From: Austropuccinia psidii
Lineage: Eukaryota; Basidiomycota; Pucciniomycetes; Pucciniales; Sphaerophragmiaceae
DNA: 64,000 bases
Assembly: GCA_023105745.1 (NCBI GenBank)
Contig: JALGQZ010000018.1
Location: forward strand, 23,334,132 to 23,398,131
Direction: 5' to 3'
The notes under the pieces were generated by a model. That model was given only the letters and a program-made list of their open reading frames with translations. It was not told the origin of the DNA and did not search any database. A program made the position numbers and the translations under genes. This document shows, piece after piece, positions 1-12,526 of this stretch; the stretch's first letter is position 1, and every line of letters starts with the position of its first letter.

Positions 1-446
1 TCAAATCTTTTTCCAATGTCATTGTCACTCAAGATGGATTTTTCAATAAGCCCCACCAAGATTTAAATGATCTCAATGCCTGGACTTATGGTATTTTTTA
101 TTTTGTATCTAAAGAAGATTTTCATCCCCTTCCAACTGTCTTCACTCCCTCTGGACATGGCTTGCACTTCGCCAAATTGAAAATGGAGATTGATTTCTCC
201 AAAAAACCTGGCATTATGGAGCTCTTTTGGAAAACATCAACAATGGTTCATCATACAACAAAACCTTCTCCAGCAATTATCAATCATGACAAAATAACTC
301 ATTTTGGATGTTCTTTTCAAATAAATCATAAATTATTTAATGTAGGTCACAAATTCTTGAAAATGTCACCCACTGAAATCAAATCAAAAGTCCATGGGTA
401 CTTTGAAAGAAATGTGCAGGACCAAAAACGTGCTAAAAAGTTGTAA
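1..446 (+). CDS. H1 ORF2, C-terminal part, unknown function
   Basis: The frame (codons starting at 3) is open from the window edge to TAA at 444-446, so only the C-terminal ~147 residues are visible. It contains aromatic-rich blocks such as WTYGIFYFVSKEDFHPLP and HGLHFAKLKMEIDF and ends in a basic tail. The same protein is recognisable in H3 (minus strand, 59749-61080) and as a relic in H2 (54681-55986), always convergent with the transposase. Classical PIF/Harbinger elements carry a Myb-like accessory protein, but this ORF shows no SANT tryptophan pattern and I do not recognise a domain. It is the least damaged copy of this stretch in the window. Confidence 0.7.
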   Translation, partial: KSFSNVIVTQDGFFNKPHQDLNDLNAWTYGIFYFVSKEDFHPLPTVFTPSGHGLHFAKLKMEIDFSKKPGIMELFWKTSTMVHHTTKPSPAIINHDKITHFGCSFQINHKLFNVGHKFLKMSPTEIKSKVHGYFERNVQDQKRAKKL

Positions 447-563
447 TTGGAAATAGTTTTATTTACCCAATATTAATTGTAAATACTTCTATTTTCCCAA
501 TAACATCCCCACTCCATTGTATGTCATTAAACTAGGAACATAAATTAATGGTCCTGCAGAAAT

Positions 564-1817
564 TTACAATTGACTCTCTTTCCATGCCACAGTAATTGGT
601 TTAATTTTTTCATGCATATTTACCACATCTTCCCCATTTCCATTATTGAATGGATTCTCTGCAAGTGGTTGATCATCATCCTCATATAAATCAAACCATT
701 ACTCACCAATTTGTGCCAACATATTATGTATTATTGTGCACAAAACAGCCCAACTGACAAAGTATTCAATCTCATGATAATCCCTCATTTAATTACACAT
801 TTCCCTTAGAGAAAACCACTGCCCCTTCAAAATGCCAATTGCATGCTCAATTCAGACCCTTGATTTTGCTAGACATTAATGGAAAGAACGGTTGTCTTCA
901 TTCTGTGCTGCAACTCCCTTATATGCTGGAACAACCCAAGGAGAACTTGCATATGCTTAATCAGCCAGTATGTACTAACTTTTTAATGAAATTCTTGGGG
1001 TTTTTGTGCAATTTTCATATGTTGATATACATTTGAATCATGAAGTGACCCAGTACAACCAAAATGTAAAGCAGTGAACTGTTTGTTTATGTTGCAAACC
1101 AGTTGTATTTACATAGAATACCTTAATTTTAAACAATCAGTAAAAATTAAATAAAGGATAATGATTAAAAAGCCTACCCCTTTTTATGATCAAAATAGGC
1201 TTCACCATCATTGGGGGGACACTGTGATAATGGTATGAGACTCCCATCAATAAACCCAATGCACCCAGGGAAGCCTTCTGCCTGCATTACTTGAGACATC
1301 TCCCTTTGTTTTTCTGTTGTTCTATTGTTGGCCACACAATCACTTTGTGCTTCAACTTCATTAATATCTGGATAACTCTTTTTGTGTACAACACAATAGC
1401 CCCATGGCCAATTCCAAATAAAATTCCTATTTTTCCCAAAGAAGCCCCATTTCCATTTGATCCTAGCCTTGATAGTGAAACAGCCAATTGGATGGCAGGA
1501 TTGCGTTGTTTGTTTTGTGATGAGTTTTGAAAGGTTTTATAATCTTGAATTTTTGCAACCAATTTTTCAAATGATTCATGTGTGGTCCTACATAGCTGTC
1601 AAAACCTTTCAGATGATAATGTTTGTAAATCATTCATTGTATACATTTAATGTGATGGATATCTTCCACGGGGATTAATTTATCTTTGTGATGTTATCAT
1701 ATCTAATACAGTTATATCTTCCTGGATATCAGAATCACTATCAGAGCTGAGAGCATCAATGAACTGCAGTGAGTTTAAGGTCTGAAGTAAAGGTAGCTTT
1801 TGCAATGCCTTTGGCAT
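564..1817 (-). pseudogene. H1 DDE transposase (HARBI1/DDE_Tnp_4-like), decayed
   Basis: The start (ATG at 1817, MPKALQKLPLLQTL) and end (stop at 564-566) were set by alignment with the H3 copy. A helix-turn-helix-like N-terminal region is clear at about 1300-1560 (IQLAVSLSRLGSNGNGASLGKIG). The catalytic-E region (RIEHAIGILKGQW in H3) is present but has a TGA just before the IEH. Several further stops and shifts separate the blocks. The function in an intact relative would be cut-and-paste transposition by a DDE nuclease. A 73-codon plus-strand ORF at 1457-1678 is only the antisense shadow of this gene. Confidence 0.85.
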
Positions 1818-1979
1818 GGTAAATGAAGAAAATATTTATAGAAAATGCAGTTTGAAATCAAATACTTTAATAAATGACAAGTTTATTCAGATTTTATTCA
1901 AGAGAAGGGGATTTTTATGAAATTTAACATGCCCTTACTGAGTTTTATGTTGTAAAAATGTCCCTTTAAGTAAAGCTAA

Positions 1980-2136
1980 AGGTGGGATTTGGTACCAAAA
2001 AACCTGGGTTTTTGTACCTCAAAATACCTCACCTCTTGGGGTGTGAGATTTCTCAAATCACAAAACGCTAATGCAGGATTTGGTAAAAAAAAAACTCAGT
2101 ATTTTGAGTGTGGGATTTGGTAACTTTGACACCCCC
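1980..2136. repeat. H1 right terminal inverted repeat and subterminal palindromes
   Basis: The segment matches, inverted, the first ~160 bp of H3 (58096-58260): terminal CTTTGACACCCCC, then repeated blocks of the type GGGATTTGG / AAATCCC and CCTCACCTCTTGGGGTGTGAG. The repeated motif in both orientations is the kind of subterminal array that transposases bind; that role is inference. The flank immediately outside is TAT/TTAA-rich, so a 3-bp TSD cannot be fixed uniquely. Confidence 0.8.
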
Positions 2137-5100
2137 TATTAATTTTAATTTGGACTAGTAATCAGAATACAAAAAGTTGAAATTTTTTTATTTGAATCAT
2201 CTTTCATATTTCAAAGATGAATTTTTGATCAAAAGGTATTTTGTAATACCCATTTCAAGGAATTGGATTTATTTTTTATCTTTTTTATTAATTTTTATAC
2301 TAATTTTGGCGGCAATCAATTCTATTTTTTTAAAAACATCATTTTTTGAGATTTTAATGACTGTATCAAACTATTATAATAGCTATAAAGCTCAATTAGA
2401 TTAGAATGATAAAATCATCAAGTATACTTAATTAGAATAATTCTTATTCTCATTTTTAAAATAGTTTTTTTCTTGAAGTTAATTAATTTTTTCTGGTGAT
2501 TTGAGTTATTCAATTATTTTATACATCATGAAAAGAATGAAAATGTTTTGAAAAATGAATATTAAAAACAATTTTAGGTTGGCTTAAGACTATTCTTTAC
2601 CAAATGTTTTCTAGAAAAGGATTTGGTTTGAGCTTATGTATTAATTAAGATTTATGAAAGAATTAAGCTAGGACTTAGTTCTAACAAGAGGTATTTTTAG
2701 TTGATCAAGATTCTTCATTTAAAGTGGTTTTTAAAGCATATATTTAAAGATTAAAACATTTTAAGCACTATTATTTAAAGATAAGAGCTAGTTATTACTG
2801 CTTAAAATAAAAATAGAAATTTTTAGAGAAACTCTGAAGAATCTTCTACATTGGCCTCCAAGCTTGAAAAAATTGGTAGACCCCTGAGAGAAAACATGAA
2901 GAAAATGAAATGAGTATTTTGAAATAAGCTGAAAACTCATTTCAATTCCAAAAATAACCATATTATATTTATCCTTCCATAATAATGGCTTAAAACCCAT
3001 TCATTTTTTTCCCATTTACATTTACTAAGGGTGGTTTTACAGTGAAAACCACAAGAATTCTTATGATAAATTGCTTTGTGGTTCAATTTTACAATGAAGA
3101 TTTACAACCAAATAAAAATTTTAAAGAAATTTCAGAAATTATCAAGCTCATCCCTGTATTACATTTCAAAGTATATTTAATATTCCCTCATGCAAGCTTC
3201 CATATAATATGGAGGTCAAGTAACTTTAATAACTATGCTTAATAATATATATATATATTAATAATGATACTGATATTAGAGTATTTACTAAAGTATGATC
3301 TAGATTCTTAAAATTTAGCTTAAGAAAACGATTTCTTATAGTGATATTTGTTAGAGATTTATGGTAACTATAATTCAATACTCTCAAATATTTTTGTCAC
3401 GGGTTATATTTTCAAGAATAATAGGAAGAAATTTTTTCCTTATTCAAATAATTCAAGATTTTCCAAGTTTTAATTGAATAATTTAAGAATATATAAATAA
3501 TTAATTAATTATGAACCGATTATTAAATGAATAATTGATTAAGAAAATGAGTATCTATGATAACACCAAATTAAAAAAAAATGATTTCTTATACATTTTG
3601 AATGATATTAATAATTTTCTCTAAATCCTCTATTTGTATCCCAGATTGCGACACAGGAGATTTTGAATCAATTAATTTATTGATAATTTCAAAATTGAGT
3701 ACTTCATTGTATTTCGTTTATTTATGATTATTTCTCATTAGTTCTTCCTTTCTTTGAAATAAATATAATACTGATTTTTATCTCTTTTTATGATAACTTA
3801 AGTCTCTTCAATGATCTAATTTTATTTCATTGAGGTCACTTTTGAGTATTTTTCTGGTCCCCAATTTTTATTTGTTTCCAATTTTAACTCATAATTTGTA
3901 CTTCTTTCAAGTAAAACAAACAATTAATCAGCCAGAAAGCCCAATTTTTTTTAAATTAATTGGAGCTTGATATATTTGAATTCATTCGCCAATGAGACAA
4001 AGTAGTATAATGAATAATTTTCACGTTTTTGTTGTAAAGCCCATTATGGGAATGAAGCTTTCTAGTTGAATAATAATTCTTACTCTTGGATAATCATAAT
4101 ATGAAACTAATCTATGGCTTATTGCTTGAAAAAGATCATGATCCTCAAAAAAAGATGAATGGTTTTTCTGATTGAATTTTTTTCATAAAATCCATCATCT
4201 TATGAGCTGATGAAAATGTCAAATCTCTCTATAAATAAATTTTTCTGCAAAATTTGAACCATGCAAATTCAAAAATTCTGGTAGTAAACCGGCTTTCAAT
4301 TTACTTTAGTGTCATCAAAGCTATTGAAATCCCAAAGTTAAGCTTATAGTTTGAGGAGGCTTGGACCCATATATCTTCCTTCAGAAATGTCAAAGACTAG
4401 ATTTTAATTCTTTTAAGCTTTTCATATCCTACCCAAATACTCTTTATTATACTTTCAACTTATGATTCTGAGACATAAGAACAGGGAATCAGTGAGTAAT
4501 TAGGCCTACTTCCCAATGATTCATCCACCTGTCAATACAAATCACACATATATTTGAAGCTCTTCATCATAAATCTTGAATCCTTTTAAGAATTATTTTT
4601 ATTTACTACTTTGAATTGGGGATTCGCAGAATTTCTTTTTGATTTCATAATTTTATCTTCATATCTTCCGTTTGTCATTTAAGCTATTTTATTTAATTTT
4701 GATTTGATTTCTATTTTTTTAAGCTCACTTTAAAGATGTTAAAATACCTTCTATTTTCATTTTGGTGATTTCCCTACTAGAGTTTTCAAGATAGCTTCAT
4801 GAAAGACTCAAATATCTTATCTAATATCTGGCAATATATTAATTTAAAGTAATCCTCAGCTGTAAAATTTCTTCATAGATTCATTTCACATTTGGTCAAT
4901 TAAGGTATGGAACTATTTTGATAGTTTTTTCCCATACTTATTTTCTGAAATTCATTTTTCTTAACAAAATTAATCAAAGATATTGATTTCAGGTAGTTGT
5001 GAGAAGTTATCCGCATAAATTCCCCATCTTAATGATAATAGTAATCTATGTAGCTGTAACTATATACATAAATCTTTTTTTTATGGATAAATTGAGATAA

Positions 5101-6186
5101 TGTAAGCTTAAATTAAATTCTATCCAATTGGATTGATTAGGATTTTTTGATTTGAGAGTAGGTGGAAGGTATTGAAGATCATTTTTTTGTTATATTTTTT
5201 TCCATACAACAAATGATTGATACTTAAAAATTAATATATATACATATTATTCCAAATTCATTTTGAATATTATAAGGTCTAGCTATCAAAATAATCCTTT
5301 ATAGAATAAACCTATTTCCTTATTTTCATGTAATACTTTATGTATAAGAATCTAAATTTTATTAAAAACATGTAAGAAAGGCCAATTTCTTCATTATATA
5401 ATCCCCATTGGTCAAATTTAAAAATTTAGAACTCCCAGAGAAACAGTGATTTAGGCTTAAATTCATCCGCTTCAAATTTACACAAGTTACTCTCAATTCA
5501 AAAAATGAGTTCCGCAATTAGCCCCCAACAAAATATCATAAATATTCTTACTTATTAAAGTATATTTTTCTGAATATTCTCCCATTATCTGAAGAGAAAC
5601 TCATTTTTTTGGATCCTTTAAGGAGGTTTAGATGATACATATTTGAGGGCTCAATGGGACTCTTTTCATACCAAGACCCTTCCAAAATGGTAACAAATCT
5701 TACAATTTTATTATATTTTGATTTGGAAGCCCATGACTCCAGATATAGCACAAGAATCAAATTCACATACCTTGAATAATGATGCGAACCCCAAAATATT
5801 ATTAATTTAGTTAATAATAAGATAAAGCAAAGAAAGCTATGGATTGAAAGTAGAAATTGTTATATTTAATAATGAATTAATTTTATGCAGATTGTATAAT
5901 AATTGGGTAAGCTAAGAAACCTTCTGGTTTCGAATGAGTATTCACAAATGCAAAAACTCAATTTACCCTCTAATTTTTTATATTTTAAAATAAAATCTGA
6001 GATTATGTAAAATAAACTGAAAGCTCTCAATTTGAGCTTTAAAATAGTTTTATGAATTTGCCTATAGCACCCCTATATAAGAAACCGGTTATTTTTGACT
6101 ACTAAATTAAACAAATCTATTGGAAATGAATGTAGTTCTTAAAAATAACCCTTCAAAGAGCTCAGATAGAATTCTCATTTTTTCAA
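2137..6186. other. AT-rich interval without recognisable genes
   Basis: No ORF above ~75 codons shows family features on either strand. The stretch is strongly AT-rich with scattered homopolymers and a short (AT)n at about 3245-3258. I see no LTR pair, TIR or RNA gene. It is presumably old decayed repeat DNA, but nothing in the sequence proves it. Confidence 0.5.
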
Positions 6187-6191
6187 ATTAC

Positions 6192-9100
6192 TGTGAAACT
6201 CCTATATGTGTGGGGTCTGGTAAGGAAGTGCTTGAGAGGGAAATTGTGAGCCTGTGAGGTATGTATAACATGCCCATAAGTCCACAAATGACTTTATATA
6301 CAGTTGATTTAGTATACAATAGACTTTTCAATTGAATTTAAAATAAAAAATAATAAAAAATAACTATAACTTTTTTTGGATAAACAAAGTTATAAATATT
6401 ATGTCATTTTTGGATTCTACATCAAAAATAACCTAGGGTACACCCATAGGGTGTTATACCCAAAAAGGCTTATTTATTATGTTATTGGAAGATTTAAGAA
6501 TCTCACAGTACTAATGTAGCTTTTTTAACATTTTTTTAAAATTGTTAAATTTAAGCTTAAATAAGCTTAAATTTAAAGTTGCATAAGTTTATGAAAACTT
6601 ACCAAAATTTTAGTTAAAATTGAGGTGTTGTGTATATTTACCAAATTGGCTAAGTATCTGCCATACAGAATGTAAATCCTGTGTGAGCTCAATTTAAAAG
6701 GGCTTAAGGCCATAGTATGGATTTAAATAAATAAAAGGGCAAAATCCATGCAAAAAGGTGGGACAAAGGAAAAAGACCAAACAGAGCTGGGGTACCCAAC
6801 TTTTTGGATCTGCAATGATTCAATTAAGGTTTTCCACCTGTATTGGAGGACTTTAAACCTTATTTAAACTTTAAAATTAGACTTTGATCCAACCTTAAAG
6901 TTTAAACTGGTTTTGACCCAATTTGGACAGAAATTTAAAGCTGCCAAAGGGTAAATCCCAATATGCAGGCTTGAAATTGAAGTTTTGAGACCTTTCAAAG
7001 CTTAAATAAGCGTAAAAAGCTTAAACAAGCTTAAATATTCAATTTTAAAAGCTTTAAAAGCTTATCAAAAGTTAAGGTTTGGTGTGTATTGCTATTTTAC
7101 ATGGAGAAATAGCAATAACTTCAAAAATTCATTAAAAATCCAATTCTTGATTGATTTGCTTGAAAATTTCACACAGCTTAAAATTTGATATAATCTATAT
7201 ATAAATTAAGTTTAAAGTATCTTTTATAAACATATTTCTGGTTAATTAGCCTGGAAATTTACTCTTTTAATTCTACTTAAAGAAAATTAAGATTTCTTTA
7301 AAAATTAATTAAAAATTGAGTTTAAGAGATTTCTGCTTGAAAATCTATTTTTACGCTGTTGATGTGACAAAATTTCTTTAAAATATTGATTTTTTGGCTT
7401 ATTTTTGAATTATAATAATTACTTAATATAATAACTGTTCTAATTAACTTGTTGTATTAAATATATATTATAAGTAGGTTTTTCTCTGAAGCTCTATATT
7501 CTTTATCTATTATTAGTTTTTTTATATAGAATTTCTATATAAGAATTATTTCTGCAAAGTGTGTGTGATAATTCTTTTATAAATAATATTTATATCATTT
7601 ATAAGTGGTTAAATATTAATATTTTCCATGTGTAATTTTCTCATTAAGAGCGTTAAACTTCTTATTGTTATAATTTTCAGTGAATATAACAATAATAGAA
7701 TAATTATAATTTATTATAATTATTATTTTTTTATTATTATTTTATATAATAATAATTAAATTTAATTTTTTTTGAATGATTATTTTTAATAATCATATTT
7801 AAATTTTTGGCTATAATATTTTATTATATTATATTTTTCTACTGAGGAAAGTCATAGTACTCTTGATATTGTTACTATTATCAAGAGTTTCATAGAAAAA
7901 CCTTACAGAAATAAAAGGTTATTAGATAGTGATTTCTGAAAAATTCCTGTAACAAATAGTGCAAATTTTTTTTTAGATTAACATATCAGTATATAAAAAG
8001 AAATAAGTTTATTCAGATTAATATTAAGTATTTTACAAATAAGATAGCTTTAAAACTAGAGAAAAATAGGTTGTAAGTCTCTAAAAGGCATAATAAATAA
8101 TCAGTCACATCAACTTTGGTAATAAGTTAAAATGAATGAAGCTAATTTTTGGTAATAAAGAGGTTTTATTTCAAGTAATAATAAATATTATATACCATTT
8201 CTATTGATTATCTTTCAAAAGTAACATAATTATATATGATATAAGATAAAAAATAATAAAAATAAATGGTAATGGATTTCTGTATTTGTTGGAAGTTGGG
8301 TTTTGCTTATTCATTGTATTTAGTGTGGCTTAAACAAAATATTAAGAAAACCATTTTTGCTTTTAATTCAATTATTTAAATAATGGTAGGTAGAAATTAT
8401 TATTTAATAGATTTTTTTTTTAATTATTATTTTAATATATGAGAGTATTATAGTAGCTAATTTCAATATTTATCGATTAAGTAGTCTATAAGAGAGTATG
8501 ATAGTAGCTATAATATAAATTTGATGATTAACTATAGTTGTATTTATTAGTAACAGCAACAATAATGATAATAATAGCTATTATTATTATATATCTTGTT
8601 CTATCTACTGAGATTCGGGGTATTTATTAACAGCTAGTCTACCTTATAGGAAAGGGATGGTTCTATCTCATATATTTATATTTTTTTGGAATTAAGAACG
8701 TATTTGAATATAAGGGAAAGGGGGCCTTCTTGATGGTTCTTGAGGTACCAAATGCTTCTTCATGGGAGCCTTCATTTTCCTCTTGTAAATTTCAATCTTT
8801 CCCTTAATGTATTCTAGCTGGTGTGTATTTTATTCAAATAATTTATTTTATTGAAATAAGAAACTTCCCGACTTATTTCTCAGAGGCTTTGGGAAGCCAT
8901 TCTGGTTAGTATCCTCTTTTATGTTTTCAGGTGACTTTGAATTTCATGGAAAATATCTTGAAGGGTGTCACATTAGCTTTATTTCCATGGGTGTTTTTCT
9001 GTGAACAGATATTTTGACACATGAGATTCTGAAAGAAGATTTTAAGGTGGTATCTTGATATAAGTCATTTAAATTGAAGGCTGTGTAGATACTCTTTGCA

Positions 9101-9868
9101 GGAAAGCTCTATTTTTGGATATTCAACTCAAGTAATTGATGCAATCCAAATTTATTTTGAGGCTTTGTATGTATATTAATGTAAATACAAATATTTTCCT
9201 GAATTGTATTCAACATTCAAAATTTGTTTGAGTTTAAGGGGGTTTTTCCCTATTATTATATTTAATCTAATTAATTGAGGGATTTTTTTTATTTTAACTC
9301 CAAGAAATTGGTAATGATGACTAAATTTCTGTATAATGTATTTGGAGGTTTGAATTTTGTTTTTTTTCTGTGCTTCGTTTATCAGCTTATTCAGGTAATC
9401 ATAGCTTAATTTCATAGTATTAATGACCATTACATGTAATTAGCTCTCTGAATACTGAGTTCAAACACGTAATGAGTCTATAAAGATGCATTTTTAAGGA
9501 GGCTGTGTAGTTTGAGTTTTGGTTAATATTAAGGGTATATATCCCCATTTTTTCAATTATTTTAAGGATAGACTTTGGTTTTATGGATGACCATTTTTGA
9601 CTGGTTCAAGGTAATGTGGAATTACTGAATGTTTTTCAGCTCTATGATTTATTGTGAATTTTGTATAATGAACTAACGTAATTATTCTCCAAAAGATTTT
9701 CTGTCTCATTCCATGGTTCTTTATGTTGAGTAATTTTATGAGATTCTTCATTTCGAATGGCTTTGAGCTGGGTGATAAAAAGTTAAATTCATGAAATTTT
9801 CAATAGGAAAAACACCTGATTTTAACCTATTTAAATTTGAAGCTGAAAATAAATGTATGGAATACTGA
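6192..9868 (-). mobile_element. L1: solo LTR of the G1 family, interrupted by solo LTR S1
   Basis: The left end (TGTGAAACTCC) matches the G1 LTR end at 48237 (TGTGGAACTCC). The following blocks (GTGTGGGG..., TTCCTGTAAC) and the right end (GTATGGAATAC) match G1 LTR landmarks. A 5-bp direct repeat ATTAC flanks it exactly (6187-6191 and 9869-9873), and no internal coding region is present, so this is a solo LTR left by LTR-LTR recombination. Removing S1 and its TSD leaves about 2.0 kb, close to the 2.19-kb G1 3' LTR. The terminal dinucleotide on the right has decayed. The strand is inferred from the G1 orientation. Confidence 0.82.
6245..7907 (+). mobile_element. S1: solo LTR of family S nested in L1
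   Basis: It begins TGTGAGCCTGTGAGG and ends CCTTACA, flanked by a perfect 5-bp duplication GAAAT (6240-6244, 7908-7912). It is an inverted copy of S2 (23996-26133) along its whole length and related to S3 (48851-50776). Shared landmarks include the CATGCAAAAAGGTGGGAC block near 6740 and GTTTCATAG just before the 3' end. There is no coding capacity. On removal, the L1 sequence on both sides joins cleanly, matching the uninterrupted G1 3' LTR near 17040-17090. Confidence 0.9.
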
Positions 9869-9873
9869 ATTAC

Positions 9874-12526
9874 CACCCCTATCTCTCAAACACTGACTTA
9901 GAGATCTTGGTTTGAAGTTTTCATACCAAAAAACCCATTTTAACCAAGCTACAAAACCCTCTAAATTTTCTATACTAGAAAAAATATATTTCAGGTTACC
10001 AAATTCAAGAGCTTATAAACTCGATAAATTCTCTCCCAATTACATTTTTGTATCTTGGAACATAATAATTATAACCTATATGGAAGCTATTTCACCTCAA
10101 ATGAAGAGTAACTGAAGATAAAATAAGTTTTCAGCCCTGATATATTCTGTATATGAAAATAAAAAAAGAATTAAGCTATAATTAATTTAATATCTACTTA
10201 AGACCTGGATTTTTATATTTTCATTTTATATATATCATAGAGTCTGGCTGAGATTTCTGGGGCTGAAAATTTTCAAGCTACTATTGGGTGCACAACATCA
10301 CTACCGAATTCCACTTGAAAGTATTTTGAGCTTATTTCAAGAATTTTATTACAAATAGCTACAAGATAAATCTTTTTTTACTTTAAATTAATTTTGAATA
10401 AATGTGGTGTAGTCTTCATTCATATATTTGTCACTCCAAAATAATCTAATTTTCACAATATGATCAGAATTTACTTATTGGTTTAGTGTTTCACTTTAAG
10501 AATCTTATCAATTATGAGGTTTTAATGTAGTCAATATTCCAAATTCCTCACTATAAGAATATTAATAATCTTGAAAATTTACTTTTCAGTGATCTTGAGA
10601 TTCTTTTTAAGGAATTCCGGACAAAAATTATCTATTTTCATTTGAGTTTTAAACTGATATGTACCACCAGAGATGAAAAGATCTTATTACTACATATAAC
10701 ATATATTTTTATGAAAAAAGGGGGTATTCCAAACCAGTTTTAAGGAAATGGTGATAAAATATCAGTGAGAATTCAAATCAAAGCTGTTGTTGGGACATAC
10801 TGCTACCCAAAGGCCCCAGATTTACCATCTTGAATAAATAAAATTTCTAAAAGATATTCTCTAATAATACATTTAGTATGAATATGGAAATAGGATACTC
10901 AAAAATTGCCAAGAAATGAAGGAGGTTATATTCTGTAAGCTGGGGTTCCTTGTGTGGATTCCAGCTTATATAGAAGGTATTCATGAGATAGTTATAATTG
11001 GAATACTATTATAATTAGATAATAGATACTTCACTGTAGTTAAACTATAATATTATTAGTGGAATAAGATTTACTAAGAATTTTAAAGGTAATTTATAGC
11101 TTAATAAATTTAGATCACTTAGTAAAGGTTGAGAAATCTGATATTTGTTGAAGTAAATAATTATTAAATTTAATTTAGCAAAGAAATACAAAATTGAGCT
11201 CCAAGGAATTGTTAAGCTTTTAGAATGATTCCCTTAATAGTTTTAAGTACAAAAATTCTATTACATCATCAAAGGAAACTAATACTCATTCTATCTAAAG
11301 AATTGAATGAATTAATATAATTATTTTATGAAATGATCAATATTTGAATGATAAGAAATTGAATTTTTATTCGGATTTTGAACCTAATATCTTGATAAAA
11401 GGAAAATAAAGGTTATAGATGGTTTATCAGGTAAGCCATTGGCTTCCTTCAGGTTCATATATGCAGTCAGCTAAAAAATCCAATTCTATAGCATAATTGG
11501 AAGTAAAATCTGGGGAAAATGCAAAGATATTTGAGTTTTATTTTTTTTCTTTAATAAAAGTTAAATTAATTCAGATCAAAGCTTCTTAATTATGAATTAA
11601 TGCTTTAATATAGATCAGCAATAGCGAACATAGGAATATGTGAATTCATACCAATCCAAACACATTCTAGCATTTGGGAAAAGTACCAGTAAAAAGACCA
11701 ATAGTAAAACCAAATTAATTTTATTTGTTTGTAAAAGTAACAAATATTAATTTTTAAAGCTAAATAGCTCAATAATGGTCAAATAAAGTATTTTTATCAC
11801 TAGTGTAAAACCAAATATATCGGTCCATTTTGGGTGATTACTTGGAGAATACCAAAAAATACAGATTGAAATCATTCGATATTTCATCAAATTGCAACAT
11901 AACTGGCCAAAATATGAACTTTATTTTGAATTATAAAATGAAATTTAAGTCATAAATGGTCAAGAGGGTCGAATGAATTGTTTCTCAATTGATAACATCA
12001 TATACCTTTGGCCTTCTCAATGGGAATATAATTTTGTAATTATCCAAAGAAATAACTTTTTATTTCTTACATTTGAATACAAATATATATTAGTGTGGGG
12101 TAAATTACTGGTTAAAAAGCCCAAAATCACACATTTAAACAAATTAAACTTTCATTAAATAATTAAATACCTACCTTAAAACATTTAAATGGACTTTGAA
12201 TACTGGACCATTCCCGGGGGACTGGTAATAATATGGACTTCTGTTTCTGTGTAAATCTATATATAAGAAGTGGAATAATGATTAATTACTGGGAGAAATG
12301 CAAAAGATTAAATCTGAAAACTAATCAAATTTTGAGTAAATGATAATAAAATTACCCCAGAATATTTAAATTCTATTATAAAAGCTAAAATTGTCCAAAA
12401 AATAAGGAGGATTGAATATTATTTAATCCATAAAAGTTAATTTATATGGTGTAACTGTCCCAAATCTCTAGGAAAATGACACAGAGATACAGACTTAAAT
12501 ATAACTCTAATTAGGATAGTCAAAAA
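9874..12526. other. AT-rich interval without recognisable genes
   Basis: This continues the interval 2137-6186 in which L1 inserted. No long ORF, LTR pair or RNA gene is visible. A block near 10785-10800 (GTTGTTGGGACATAC) resembles the reverse complement of the G1 primer-binding region, but no LTR homologous to known ends follows it. Confidence 0.45.

Larger units (their letters stand above)
1..2136 (-). mobile_element. H1: PIF/Harbinger-like DNA transposon, partial (left end outside window)
   Basis: The transposase lies on the minus strand and a convergent ORF2 on the plus strand. The right end carries the terminal motif (minus-strand reading GGGGGTGTCAAAG) that also starts H3 at 58096 and H2 at 16437. 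The same gene order and matching proteins occur in H2 and H3. ORF3, seen in H2 and H3, must lie left of the window. The transposase is interrupted by stops, so this copy is not autonomous. Family assignment rests on the DDE transposase type (HARBI1/DDE_Tnp_4-like) as known from that family; the TIR identity is seen directly. Confidence 0.85.

Noticed and set aside
1457..1678. 73-codon plus-strand ORF, with a closely similar minus-strand ORF at 58554-58775
   Set aside because: Both are antisense frames of the Harbinger transposase N-terminus; their similarity follows from homology of the real gene on the other strand.
10780..10830. Possible LTR/PBS boundary resembling the reverse of the G1 primer-binding site
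   Set aside because: The adjoining sequence does not match any LTR end and no partner LTR or TSD was found.
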